From Streptacidiphilus rugosus AM-16 (GTDB lineage Bacteria > Actinomycetota > Actinomycetes > Streptomycetales > Streptomycetaceae), in NCBI RefSeq assembly GCF_000744655.1, contig NZ_JQMJ01000004.1, positions 6,262,001 through 6,326,000 of the forward strand: a DNA stretch of 64,000 bases. Direction: 5' to 3'. A model generated the notes under the pieces. That model had not been told where the DNA came from and made no database searches. It worked only from the letters and a program-made list of their open reading frames with translations. Position numbers and translations under genes: made by a program. Below, piece by piece: positions 33,301 to 41,464 of this stretch (within the stretch, counting starts at the first letter, position 1; each line of letters begins with the position of its first letter).

Positions 33301-35050
33301 GCTGGCCGAGGCGCACGGCGAGGCCGACCAGGTCCGCGCCGAGGCGCGGCAGGCCGCGTCGGTGGACCTGGACGATGCCAAGGCCTCCCGCGAGGCCGCC
33401 GCCAAGGCGCTGACCGAGACCGAGACGGCCGTCGCCGAGCTGCGCGAGGAGGCCGCCAAGGTCCTCGCGGACGCCGAGCAGCAGACCGCCGCCGACCGTG
33501 AGACGCTCCAGGCCGAGCTGACCCGGCTGCGCACCGAGGCCGACCTCGCCGCCGCCGAGACCCGGGAGGCCGCCGAGCGCGAGGCCGGACAGGTCCGTCA
33601 GCTGGCCACCACCGAGGCCGCCAGGGTCCGCGCGGAGGCCGCGTCCGACCGCGACCGGGTCACCGCCGAACTGGCCGGGCTGCGCGCGGAGGCCGCCGAG
33701 GCCTTCGCCGAGGAGCGCGCGAAGATCGAGGCCGAGCGGGCCGAGGGCGAGCGGGAGGCCGCCGCCAGGATCGCGGCCGCCGAGGACGAGGCCGCAGAGA
33801 TCCGTCAGGGCGTGGCCGGCATGTACGAGGCGGCGGAGGCGCAGACCACCCAGCTGCGCGCCGACGCCGAGCGCGAGGCCGCGCAGATCCGCGAGCTGGC
33901 CACCGCCGAGGCGGCCAGGGTCCGCGCCGAGGCCGAACAGGCCCGCGAGCAGGCCGAACAGGACGCCCAGCGACTGCGTGCCGAGGCCGAGGAGCTGCGC
34001 GCCGAGGCCGCCGAGGAGAGCACGCGGGCGCTGGCCGAGGCCCAGGAGCTGGCCGAGGCGGTCACCGCCGACGCCGAGACCGCCGCGCTCGCCACCACGG
34101 CCGCCGCCGAGGAGCAGGCCGACGCGATGGTGTCGGCCGCCCGCAAGGAGGCGGAGCGGATCGCGGCGGAGGGCGCCGCCGAGGGCAGCACCCTGGTCGA
34201 GCAGGCCCGCAGGGACTCCGACCAGATCCTGGTCGAGGCCCGGGGCGACGCCGCGCAGATCCGCGAGCGCGCCGAGGAGCTGCGCGAGCGCACCCACGCC
34301 GACGTCGAGGCGCTGCACGAGCGGGCCCGCAAGGAGTCCGCGGAGGCGCTGCGCGCCGCGGGCGAGCGCGTCGACAAGCTGATCTCGGAGACCTCCGAGC
34401 AGCTCGACGCCTCGAAGGCGGAGGCCGCCAAGGCACTCGCCGACGCGCAGGAGAAGGCCGCCGAGCTCCAGACCGAGGCGTCCGCCGAGGCCAGCAAGGT
34501 GCGCATCGCCGCCGTCCGCAAGGCGGAGGGGCTGCTCAAGGAGGCGGAGGCGCGCAAGGCGGACGCCGACGCGTCGGCCGAGGCCGCGGCGGCCGAGTCC
34601 GAGGAGCTGCGCGCGGCGGCGGCTACCGCGGCGGAGAAGACCCGTCAGGACGCCGTCGAGGCGGGCGAGTCGGAGCTGGCGCGGGCCAGGGCCGAGGCCG
34701 AGCAGACCATCGAGGAAGCACGGGCCGAGGCCAAGCGGATCACCGACGAGGGCCGCAGGGAACTCGACGAGCTGGTCAGCCGGCGCAAGGACATCAACAC
34801 CGAGATCGCCCGCGTGCAGGACGTCCTGCAGGCGCTGGAGTCGTTCCAGGCTCCGGCCGGCGCGGGAACGCCCAACGGGGGAACGGCGGGTGCCGGCAGC
34901 GGCTCCGCCAACGGTTCAAGCAGGGCGAACGGGGACAGCAGGGACAGCAACAGCAGATCGGGCGGCGGTCGCGGAGGCGCCACGGCAGGCGTCGGCGCGG
35001 GTGCAACCCGTCCGGGTGGCAAACGCGGTGGCACGCAACCACCCGATTGA
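30371..35050 (+). CDS. scy: Scy, long coiled-coil polarity protein
   Basis: Cytoskeletal scaffold of the hyphal-tip polarisome; in S. coelicolor Scy recruits DivIVA and FilP and sets tip number. This 1559-residue copy is longer than the roughly 1300 residues of the known one. After a short head (GYEVDDHLAKFEAEMDRL) almost the whole length (about 40-1480) is Ala/Glu/Arg coiled coil with repeating LRAEAE-type units, as in the hendecad/51-residue pattern known for Scy and FilP. A conserved C-terminal module (ELVSRRKDINTEIARVQDVL) precedes a 65-residue Gly/Ser/Asn-rich tail. GTG 30371 start. filP follows after 123 bp. Confidence 0.93.
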   Translation: MRGNDGYEVDDHLAKFEAEMDRLRKEREKAVTHAEDLAYQVEVLRAKLHESRRQLAQPRAFDSVAGQAEQILRNAEAQAEQLRQEAERTRMEAQNATARLMQEAADRSARLQAEWQAEAEARRRHLENELAELRRSAEMRVNENVNWAEQTRAGTEAQARQVLDQARAEAEQMLAGARAEAMAVSESATSQVAADVESTRAEADAVLQRARTEAERLLNAAAAQAQDATERAERVRLDATSEADEQLTAAQAEIHRLRGEAEGLRAEAEQRLANAEVAGEQRASTAKAEVARMVAAATKEADEVKAEAQRLLEEAREEIERLRNEALESARTEGAASATVHLAKAARTAEDVVSRATTEAEAVRAAAAEEAERLRAEAKAEAQLLREQAKAATSQAQGMAMDEIAAHQDAAAQLRAEAEQLRADSAVEAERIRGEARRQAITQIEESAHTAEELLVKAKADADELRGGAAEEVAGAKARAAEEAREVQARAEAVLTRARAEAERIRGEAEGVRDAEAAKGVAKAEELRAEAAAAAEQQHQAAVAAAEELRTNAAAEAERVQAEARQERAEILDAAERLAAERAEEAHAAGERAVADANAAAELRERTAVEVAESRAQAEAELALMRADLDSEIERLRAEAREAAAADLAEAKAKHESAESDAEQIRAAAREAADADLAEARAQREAAGSDAERIRTEAGERAEVDLAEAKAARERAEAAVAEAEAEAERVRAAAAAQESEIAERRVVLLATAQADAESVRAKAREAAEQAEQERIRQAAEDAARREALLATAQADSEQLVEQARLTAEQAEQAATQHAAELAALRAEAEQEHADQRQTVLNQAHADGDQVRAEAREAAAQDLAEAKASREATAQTLIEAQAAAEETREAAVAEAEEIRDQARREQEEAAAELARLRAEADAAMAAEHEAMVEQRAQADARAAEVVAQAEQSAAEHAADLAALRAETERELADRRDAVLAEAHGEADQVRAEARQAASVDLDDAKASREAAAKALTETETAVAELREEAAKVLADAEQQTAADRETLQAELTRLRTEADLAAAETREAAEREAGQVRQLATTEAARVRAEAASDRDRVTAELAGLRAEAAEAFAEERAKIEAERAEGEREAAARIAAAEDEAAEIRQGVAGMYEAAEAQTTQLRADAEREAAQIRELATAEAARVRAEAEQAREQAEQDAQRLRAEAEELRAEAAEESTRALAEAQELAEAVTADAETAALATTAAAEEQADAMVSAARKEAERIAAEGAAEGSTLVEQARRDSDQILVEARGDAAQIRERAEELRERTHADVEALHERARKESAEALRAAGERVDKLISETSEQLDASKAEAAKALADAQEKAAELQTEASAEASKVRIAAVRKAEGLLKEAEARKADADASAEAAAAESEELRAAAATAAEKTRQDAVEAGESELARARAEAEQTIEEARAEAKRITDEGRRELDELVSRRKDINTEIARVQDVLQALESFQAPAGAGTPNGGTAGAGSGSANGSSRANGDSRDSNSRSGGGRGGATAGVGAGATRPGGKRGGTQPPD

Positions 35051-35173
35051 GCGGTCATTCTCCACTCTTCATCGGCTTTACACCGATGACACTCCGAATC
35101 CGTGTCAGGATTCGCCCTATCACCTCACCTCAACCAACCGACTCTCCGGGCATACGACAGGAACTCCACCCCC

Positions 35174-36109
35174 ATGAGCGATACACACTCTCCGCACGGC
35201 TTCGACGTTGTGCGCCGCGGGTACGAGAAGGCTCAGGTCGACGAGCGCATCAGCAAGCTGGTCTCGGACCGGGACGGCGCCCTCAACCGGATCGGCGCGC
35301 TGGAGAAGCGCATCGAGGAACTGCACCTCGAGACCCAGAGCGCGCAGGCGCAGATCACCGACGCCGAGCCGTCCTACGCGGGCCTGGGCGCCCGGGTCGA
35401 GAAGATCCTCCGCCTCGCGGAGGAGGAGGCCAAGGACCTGCGTGACGAGGCCCGCCGCGCCGCGGAGCAGCACCGCGAGCTGGCCGAGGCGGCCGCTCAG
35501 CAGGTGCGCAGCGAGGCCGAGGGCTACGCCAAGGACCGCAAGGCGAAGAGCGAGGAGGAGGGCGCTCGCATCGTCGAGAAGGCGAAGAGCGACTCCACGC
35601 AGCTCCGCGCCGAGGCGACGAAGGACGCGCAGAACAAGCGCGAGGAGGCGGACGCCCTCTTCGAGGAGACCCGCGCGAAGGCCGCGCAGGCCGCCGCGGA
35701 CTTCGAGACGAACCTGGCCAAGCGCCGCGAGCAGTCCGAGCGGGATCTGGCCGCCCGTCAGGCCAAGGCGGAGAAGCGCCTGGCCGAGATCGAGCACCGC
35801 GCCGAGCAGCTCCGTCTGGAGGCGGAGAAGCTGCGCACGGACGCCGAGCGCCGCGCCCGCCAGACCGTCGAGACGGCTCAGCGCCAGGCCGAGGACATCG
35901 TCGCCGACGCGAACGCGAAGGCGGACCGCGTCCGCAGCGAGAGCGAGCGCGAGCTCGCCGCGCTGACGAACCGTCGCGACAGCATCAACGCCCAGCTCAC
36001 CAACGTCCGCGAGATGCTCGCCACCCTCACGGGCGCGGCGGTCGCCGCGGCGGCGGCCCCCGACGACGACGTCATGGGCCGCGGCGTCCCCGCCCAGCAG
36101 AGCCGCTGA
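35174..36109 (+). CDS. filP: FilP, intermediate-filament-like protein
   Basis: A 311-residue coiled-coil protein that self-assembles into networks supporting hyphal stiffness near tips, together with Scy and DivIVA. The head (HGFDVVRRGYEKAQVDERISKL) resembles DivIVA N termini; the rod (about 40-270) is Ala/Glu/Lys/Arg coiled coil. The end (ELAALTNRRDSINAQLTNVREML) matches the C-terminal module of Scy. ATG 35174 has a weak AGGAA site about 10 bases upstream; upstream in-frame codons cover the gap to scy. The length is typical for FilP. Confidence 0.93.
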   Translation: MSDTHSPHGFDVVRRGYEKAQVDERISKLVSDRDGALNRIGALEKRIEELHLETQSAQAQITDAEPSYAGLGARVEKILRLAEEEAKDLRDEARRAAEQHRELAEAAAQQVRSEAEGYAKDRKAKSEEEGARIVEKAKSDSTQLRAEATKDAQNKREEADALFEETRAKAAQAAADFETNLAKRREQSERDLAARQAKAEKRLAEIEHRAEQLRLEAEKLRTDAERRARQTVETAQRQAEDIVADANAKADRVRSESERELAALTNRRDSINAQLTNVREMLATLTGAAVAAAAAPDDDVMGRGVPAQQSR

Positions 36110-36138
36110 CTCGCTGACGCGAGTCAGTTGCACTACCT

Positions 36139-36242
36139 CAGGGGCGCGGGGAACTGCGCGACAAGCCACCGGCAGGCGGATGGTCCTCAACGCGCAGGGC
36201 CATCCGCACAGGGTGGTTCTCGCGCAGTTCCCCGCGCCCCTG
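36139..36242. repeat. ~100-bp palindromic repeat element, copy C
   Basis: The cleanest copy: arms CAGGGGCGCGGGGAACTGCG and CGCAGTTCCCCGCGCCCCTG pair over about 23 bp, then GCCACC/GGTGG, then GCGGATGGTCCT against AGGGCCATCCGC. Behind it (36243-36317) two more CCCCTGTTGTGGCTG pieces are decayed right-arm copies. Between the convergent ends of filP and the hydrolase gene. Confidence 0.88.
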
Positions 36243-36317
36243 TTGTGGCTGCTCATCGCGCACGGGTTCCCCGCCCCCTGTTGTGGCTGATCGCCGCGCG
36301 CAGCGCCCCTGGTGGGG

Positions 36318-37112
36318 CTAGTCGATGCGCGCGAGCAGTCCGCGGACCGCCGCGTTGAAGGCCTCCGGCACCTCGAGTGCCGAGAGGTGGCCCGTGCCGG
36401 GGAGGATCGTGAGGTCGGCCTGCGGGAGGGCGGCGGCCAGCGCCTCGGCGTCGGAGGGTGGGGTGAGGGTGTCCTCCGCGCCGACGAGCACCAGCGCGGG
36501 AACGTCGGCGCCGCGCAGGGACGCCAGGGAGTCCGGGCGGGCCGCCATCGCCCGCTGCGCCCAGGCGACCGAGGCCGGCGCTGACTCCAGGATCATCGAG
36601 GCCACGTGCTCGGTCAGCTTCGGATCGCGCGTCGCCGTCGTCGCGCCCAGCAGCGGCGCCGGCAGTTGTTCGTCCACCAGGAGGCGGACGCTGTCGCGGG
36701 CCAGGACCGCCGCCGCGACGCGTTCGCGGTTCGCGCGGGCCGTGTCCGTGTCCGCGGTTCCCTTCGTGTCCGCGAGCAGCAGACCGCTGAGCCGGTCGCC
36801 GTGGCGGCGGGCGAAGGCCATCGCCACGTAGCCGCCCATGGAGAGCCCGCCGACCACCGCCCGGTCGATGCCGGCGCGGTCCAGCAGCAGCGCGATGTCG
36901 TCCGCCAGCAGATCCAGTGACGGCTCGTCGGCGCCCAGCTCCGTCCCGCCGAAGCCGCGCAGGTCCACCGCCAGGACGCGGGCGTCCGCGCCTTCCGCGC
37001 CGGGAAGCTCGTCGAGCTGGGCCTGCCACATGCGGGAGGAGAGCGGGAAGGCGTGCAGCAGGACCAGCGGAGTGCCCGAGCCCGCCTCGCGGACGGAGAG
37101 TCGTTCGGTCAT
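36318..37112 (-). CDS. alpha/beta-fold hydrolase
   Basis: A 264-residue hydrolase of the 3-oxoadipate enol-lactonase/haloperoxidase-like group. LVLLHAFPLSSRMW (oxyanion region), GGLSMGGYVAM (nucleophile Ser), LVGAEDTLTP (Asp) and GTGHLSALE (His) make the triad. No ribosome binding site: ATG 37112 lies 6 bases past a TAGTCT box, so it is probably leaderless (GTG 37118 is the alternative). Substrate unknown. It diverges from the ABC transporter genes. Confidence 0.87.
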   Translation of the reverse strand: MTERLSVREAGSGTPLVLLHAFPLSSRMWQAQLDELPGAEGADARVLAVDLRGFGGTELGADEPSLDLLADDIALLLDRAGIDRAVVGGLSMGGYVAMAFARRHGDRLSGLLLADTKGTADTDTARANRERVAAAVLARDSVRLLVDEQLPAPLLGATTATRDPKLTEHVASMILESAPASVAWAQRAMAARPDSLASLRGADVPALVLVGAEDTLTPPSDAEALAAALPQADLTILPGTGHLSALEVPEAFNAAVRGLLARID

Positions 37113-37118
37113 GCGCAC

Positions 37119-37175
37119 AGACTATGCGCCGCTCGGCGCAGTTCCGGGGCAGGAGAGGCATCCCTGATCTAGTGT
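37119..37175. promoter_or_regulatory. two divergent leaderless -10 boxes
   Basis: TAGTCT on the minus strand (37119-37124) lies 6 bases from the hydrolase ATG, and TAGTGT on the plus strand (37170-37175) lies 6 bases from the ABC ATPase ATG. The two start sites mirror each other within 70 bp. No good -35 box is visible for either. Confidence 0.5.
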
Positions 37176-37181
37176 GAACCT

Positions 37182-38147
37182 ATGATCGAGGTCCAGGAAC
37201 TGACCAAACGCTACGGCGACAAACTCGCCGTCGACCATCTCAGTTTCGCCATCCCCACGGGGGTGGTGACCGGCTTTCTGGGCCCCAACGGCGCCGGCAA
37301 GTCGACCACCATGCGGATGATGCTCGACCTCGACCGGCCGACCTCCGGCTCGGTCAGGATCGACGGCAAGCACTACGGCCAACTCCGCGAACCGCTCAAG
37401 TACATCGGGGCGTTGCTGGAGGCGAAGGCCATGCACCCCGGCCGCAGCGCCTACAACCACCTGCTCTGGCTGGCCCAGAGCAACAGCATCCCGACCCACA
37501 GGGTCGACCAGGTCCTCGACCTGGTCGGGCTGACGGCCGTAGCGAAGAAACGGTCCGGCGGATTCTCGCTCGGCATGGGCCAGCGCCTCGGCATCGCCGC
37601 GGCGCTGCTCGGCGACCCGAAGATCCTCATGTTCGACGAGCCGGTCAACGGGCTGGACCCGGAGGGCATCCTCTGGGTCCGCAACCTGATGAAGGGTCTC
37701 GCCTCCGAGGGGCGGACGGTCTTCGTCAGCTCCCACCTGATGAGCGAGATGGCGCTGACCGCCGACCACCTGATCGTCATCGGACAGGGCCGACTGCTGG
37801 CCGACCTGTCGATGAACGAGTTCATCGACCAGAACTCGCACAGCTTCGTCCGGCTGCGGTCCCCGCAGCCCGAGCAGCTGCTGGACATGCTGTCGAAGAA
37901 CGGCATGACCGCCACCGCGGACGCGGAGGGCGCCTGGGAGGTGATCGACGCCGACCCCGCCCGCATCGGCGATCTCGCGGCCGCGCACGGCGTGACCCTG
38001 CACGAGCTCAGCCCCCAGCGCGCCTCGCTGGAGGAGGCGTTCATGCGGATGACGGCGGACTCCGTCGAGTACCACACCGGACCGACGCCGGTCGCGGCGG
38101 CCGCTCCGCAGTGGGGCGCGGACTGGAACAAGAAGAAGGAGAGCTGA
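37182..38147 (+). CDS. ABC transporter ATP-binding protein
   Basis: A 321-residue ATPase of the DrrA/BcrA-like exporter group. Walker A is GPNGAGKST, the signature FSLGMGQRLG, Walker B ILMFDEPVNGLDPEG, and the switch His in VSSHLMSE. The C-terminal ~90 residues are the extra domain usual in antibiotic and lipid exporters of this type. ATG 37182, probably leaderless. The permease follows after 2 bp. The cargo is unknown. Confidence 0.93.
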   Translation: MIEVQELTKRYGDKLAVDHLSFAIPTGVVTGFLGPNGAGKSTTMRMMLDLDRPTSGSVRIDGKHYGQLREPLKYIGALLEAKAMHPGRSAYNHLLWLAQSNSIPTHRVDQVLDLVGLTAVAKKRSGGFSLGMGQRLGIAAALLGDPKILMFDEPVNGLDPEGILWVRNLMKGLASEGRTVFVSSHLMSEMALTADHLIVIGQGRLLADLSMNEFIDQNSHSFVRLRSPQPEQLLDMLSKNGMTATADAEGAWEVIDADPARIGDLAAAHGVTLHELSPQRASLEEAFMRMTADSVEYHTGPTPVAAAAPQWGADWNKKKES

Positions 38148-38149
38148 CG

Positions 38150-38908
38150 ATGGTTCCGGTGCTGCTCTCCGAGTGGACCAAGGTCAAAACGGTCCGCTCC
38201 ACCTTCGTCACGCTGATCACGACCGTGGTGGTGACGGTCGGGCTCGGCGCAGTGATCAGCTTCTTCACGAACAGCAATTTCAAGAACATGAGCGCCAGTG
38301 AGCGTCTGACCTTCGACCCCACGGCTACCAGCTTCTCCGGGGTCTACCTGGGGCAGCTGGCGCTGATCGTCTTCGCGGTCCTGGTGGTCGGCAACGAGTA
38401 CAGCACCGGCATGATCCGGGCGACGCTGGCCGCCGTGCCGCAGCGGGTCACGCTGCTGTCGGCCAAGGCTCTGACCGTACTGGCCCTGGTGCTGCCGGTC
38501 GCCCTGGTGACCAGCTTCGCGTCGTTCTTCATCGGGCAGGCGCTGCTCGGCAGCCACAAGGCACAGCTCGGGGACCCCGGCGTGCTGCGGGCGGTCTTCG
38601 GCATGGCGGTCTACATGACGCTGATCGCGCTGTTCTCGCTGGGCATCGGCTTCATCCTGCGCAAGCCGGTGCTGTCGCTGGGCCTGCTGATGCCGTTCTT
38701 CTTCCTGATCTCACCGATCCTGAACGCGGTGCCGAAGGTGAAGAACATCGCGCACTACTTCCCCGACCAGGCCGGCAGTCGTCTCGTCTACGTCCACGAG
38801 ACGTCGAACATCCCCTACGGTCCGCTCGCCGGATTCTTCATCTGCCTGGCCTGGGTCGTGGTCGCGCTCGGCGTGGGCCTGCTGCTGCTCAGGCGCAGGG
38901 ACGCATAG
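38150..38908 (+). CDS. ABC transporter permease (ABC-2 type)
   Basis: A 252-residue membrane protein with six hydrophobic segments: TLITTVVVTVGLGAVISFF, LALIVFAVLVVGNEY, ALTVLALVLPVALVTSFASFF, MTLIALFSLGIGFIL, LLMPFFFLISPIL and AGFFICLAWVVVALGVGLLLL. GNEYSTGMIRATLAAVP is the usual ABC-2 loop. ATG 38150 has AAGGAGA 7 bases upstream, and it starts 2 bp after the ATPase gene, so the two form one exporter. Confidence 0.92.
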   Translation: MVPVLLSEWTKVKTVRSTFVTLITTVVVTVGLGAVISFFTNSNFKNMSASERLTFDPTATSFSGVYLGQLALIVFAVLVVGNEYSTGMIRATLAAVPQRVTLLSAKALTVLALVLPVALVTSFASFFIGQALLGSHKAQLGDPGVLRAVFGMAVYMTLIALFSLGIGFILRKPVLSLGLLMPFFFLISPILNAVPKVKNIAHYFPDQAGSRLVYVHETSNIPYGPLAGFFICLAWVVVALGVGLLLLRRRDA

Positions 38909-38913
38909 CCCCG

Positions 38914-39243
38914 TCAGTACCTCGGCGCGCCGCGGCCTCGCAGCAGGTTCGCGGCGCGCCGTTCGCGTGCCGACCAGCAGGCGCGGTGCCAGTGGCGGCG
39001 GTCGTCGACCCCGCCGGCGCCGCTGATGGAGGAGGCCGGCCAGGCGACGACGTGGCCGACGCCGGGCGGGATCTCCTGGTCGCAGCCGGGGCAGCGGTAG
39101 CGCTTGCCGCTGTCGCCGGCCACCGAGCGGACCTGCCACTCCTCCCCGCCGTAGGACTCGGTCTGCTCGATCCAGTTCGCGCCGGAAACCGGACGCGCGT
39201 TCCTGGGTTCGTCCCCACGGGGGCGACTTCGGCGAGGAGACAC
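38914..39243 (-). CDS. small zinc-binding-like conserved actinobacterial protein
   Basis: A 109-residue basic protein. GTG 39243 has AAGGGGG 5-6 bases upstream; the frame to 39342 has no such site. NWIEQTESYGGEEW is followed by RYRCPGCDQEIPPG and DRRHWHRACW; the two Cys of CPGC and His/Cys of HWHRAC probably form a zinc site like that of HNH or ribbon domains. Relatives are often labelled ATP/GTP-binding protein without visible reason. Its 3' end meets the ABC permease end (5 bp). Confidence 0.78.
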   Translation of the reverse strand: MSPRRSRPRGDEPRNARPVSGANWIEQTESYGGEEWQVRSVAGDSGKRYRCPGCDQEIPPGVGHVVAWPASSISGAGGVDDRRHWHRACWSARERRAANLLRGRGAPRY

Positions 39244-39474
39244 GATTCCCCCTTGGAGGGCGGGATGCTGGTCCTCCAAGGGTAGTGGAACGGGAGCCCG
39301 ACGGAGGACGAGGGCTTTTACCACAGGCGGCGTCGATCGCACCAGAGGGCGACGGTAATTCCACCCTTAATCAGGGTGAGTGGAAGGTTCCGCTGTGCCC
39401 ATGGCACATGACATGAGTTACTCCAGTGGTAGACGCGGGGTCGAAGTTCCCCGCGGGGCCAAGGAGTTGATTCC

Positions 39475-40671
39475 ATGTCCGCCGTCCACGCCAGCGCCGC
39501 TCCGACACTCGCGCCGTACCGGCTGCCGAGGCAGCGGTCCGCGTGGAGCGCACCGGGTCGGCTGAGCACCGGGGCGTTCCTGCTGTCGGCGCAGTTCCCG
39601 GGCCAGGGCCACGCGGAGGCGCTGGACCGCACCGTGTCCGCCGCCATCGCGGCGGAGCAGGCGGGGCTGGACAGCGTCTGGCTGGCCGAGCACCACTTCG
39701 TCCCTTACGGCGTCTGCCCGGACGCCGCGACGCTGGCAGCCCTGCTGCTGGGACGCACCCGCCGGGTGCGGATCGGGACGGCGGTCAGCGTGCTGCCGAC
39801 GCATCACCCGGTGAAGCTGGGCGAGCAGGCCGCCCTGCTGCACCTCACCTCGGGCGGGCGGTTCACGCTCGGGGTGGGCCGGGGCGGGCCCTGGGTGGAT
39901 CTCGCGGTCTTCGGCGGTGGGGCCGAGGCCTACGAGCAGGGCTTCCCCGAGTCCCTCGACCTGCTGCTGCGCTGGCTGCGCTCCTCCAGGGTGGGCGCCT
40001 CGGGGCCGCGCTACTCCTTCCCCGAGGTCGCGGTGGTCCCCAGGGCCACCGAGCAGCCGCTGCAGCCGCACCGGACGGGTCGTCAGCACGCCTACGGGGA
40101 CGCCCCGGTCGCCGCCCCGGCGGGATCACGGACGGCCGGGGGGCCGCCCGTGGTGGTCGCCTGCACCTCGCCGAACTCGGTGCGGCTGGCCGCGCAACGC
40201 GGCCTGCCGATGCTGCTGGGCATGCACTCGGGCGACGAGGACAAGATGGAGATGGTGGCCACCTACCGCGCGGCCGCACTGGAGGCCGGCCGGAGCCCGG
40301 AGCAGGTGGCCAGGATCGAGGCCGAACACGTCGCCGCCGGCGTGGCCCAGATCGCCGACACGACGGCCGAGGCCCGGTCGGAGCTGCTGCGCAGCATGCC
40401 GGGGTTCTTCCAGTACGGCCTGGGCGCGCACCGCACGGTGGACGGCCGCGAGCGCCGGATGCGCGACCCCGAGCAGTACACCGAGCTCCTGTGCGACCTG
40501 CACGCGGTCGGCACGCCGAAGCACTGCGTGGACCGCCTGACGGCGACGGCGGAGCGTACGGGCATTCGCCGCTTCGCCCTGCTGGTGGAGGGCTCCGGGG
40601 ACCGGGCCGGAACGGTGGACAACATCGCCCGCCTGGGCGCGGAGGTCCTCCCCCAGCTTCCGCAGGAATGA
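39475..40671 (+). CDS. LLM-class flavin-dependent oxidoreductase
   Basis: A 398-residue protein of the bacterial luciferase-like (TIM-barrel) fold that uses FMN or F420 for oxidations. GLDSVWLAEHHFVPYG, RIGTAVSVLPTHHPVKLGEQ, FTLGVGRGGPW and VVVACTSPNSVRLAAQRG are typical. ATG 39475 has AAGGAG 9-10 bases upstream. The region 39244-39474 has no gene; it holds a hairpin near 39359-39388 and probably the promoter. Substrate unknown. Confidence 0.88.
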   Translation: MSAVHASAAPTLAPYRLPRQRSAWSAPGRLSTGAFLLSAQFPGQGHAEALDRTVSAAIAAEQAGLDSVWLAEHHFVPYGVCPDAATLAALLLGRTRRVRIGTAVSVLPTHHPVKLGEQAALLHLTSGGRFTLGVGRGGPWVDLAVFGGGAEAYEQGFPESLDLLLRWLRSSRVGASGPRYSFPEVAVVPRATEQPLQPHRTGRQHAYGDAPVAAPAGSRTAGGPPVVVACTSPNSVRLAAQRGLPMLLGMHSGDEDKMEMVATYRAAALEAGRSPEQVARIEAEHVAAGVAQIADTTAEARSELLRSMPGFFQYGLGAHRTVDGRERRMRDPEQYTELLCDLHAVGTPKHCVDRLTATAERTGIRRFALLVEGSGDRAGTVDNIARLGAEVLPQLPQE

Positions 40672-40689
40672 CCGAAGATCAACCGTCTG

Positions 40690-41082
40690 TCAGCAGTCGC
40701 GCAGTTCCTCGGACTGGTTCAGCAGCTGCGCCCGGATCGAGGTGAATCGGGCGAAACGGGCGTCCGACTCGGGCCCCGGCGGGAAGACGGCGACGCGGTG
40801 GCAGTTCTGGAAGGCGAGTCGGACACCGAAGTGCCGCTCGAGCGATCCCCTGATCGCGTCGCTCGCCATGGCACGCAGCAGCTGGCCGCGGGCCTGCTCG
40901 GACGGCGGGGGAACCTGGTTGTCAGCGAACTCGCTGCCGTCGACCTGCTGCTGGACGACCAGCGAACTGATCAGATCCCAGGCGTAGGGCAGGGAGGTAC
41001 GGACGCAGTCGACGAACTCCCTCTCGTCGACCTCGCCTCGCTCGGCCTTTTCGAGCAGGGCCGGTGAGACGTCGAGCGACAT
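40690..41082 (-). CDS. SCO5389-family protein
   Basis: A 130-residue soluble helical protein conserved in streptomycetes (named after SCO5389). MSLDVSPALLEKAERGEVDEREFVDCVRTSLP is split here by prediction into two helices, and the C-terminal SDARFARFTSIRAQLLNQSEELRDC is a further helix. ATG 41082 has GAGGAGAA 4-5 bases upstream. It lies between the LLM gene (convergent) and nucS (divergent). No known function. Confidence 0.82.
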   Translation of the reverse strand: MSLDVSPALLEKAERGEVDEREFVDCVRTSLPYAWDLISSLVVQQQVDGSEFADNQVPPPSEQARGQLLRAMASDAIRGSLERHFGVRLAFQNCHRVAVFPPGPESDARFARFTSIRAQLLNQSEELRDC

Positions 41083-41464
41083 GGGTTCTCCTCTCGCAGG
41101 GCCTCCGCGGGCGGACTCCCGCGGGGGTGTGGTGCAGAGCGGACGGTGGCACCCGCGATCCCGCGATCGGGTGGGAAGGCGTATCTACCAGCGTCCCAGG
41201 GAACGGCCGAACAGGCAGCGGAATGTGGCAATCCCCCTACCCTGAGTGGCCGTGACTCACCGTAATGCCCCGTACGCAGCGACACCAGAGTGCGACGTTC
41301 GGATCAAGCCAGACTTGTGGTGACCCGTGCGTCACACGGCGCGTGCTCTCCGTAGTCGGCGCTCCGTACGACAGACAACGCGCCCGCGCACGCGGTCGGT
41401 TTCGCCCAGGCGGATTTCGCGTGGAATCGCTTCGAATGGCCTCGGTGGGCTAGCGTGGTCGGCC
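41083..41464. other. divergent intergenic region before nucS
   Basis: 382 bp without a gene. On the right TAGCGT (41451-41456) lies 8 bases before the nucS GTG, a likely -10 box giving a leaderless message; the -35 box is unclear. On the left is the ribosome binding site of the SCO5389-family gene. GCGATCGCGGGATC-like short repeats near 41155-41170 are probably chance. Confidence 0.45.

Noticed and set aside
18917..36242. Palindromic repeats as a CRISPR array or as tRNA-like genes
   Set aside because: Copies are kilobases apart, not regularly spaced, and fold as one long hairpin; no cas genes and no cloverleaf.
41155..41170. GATC/GCGATCGC-like symmetric bases before the SCO5389-family gene as an operator
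   Set aside because: Very short and GC-only; expected by chance in this composition.
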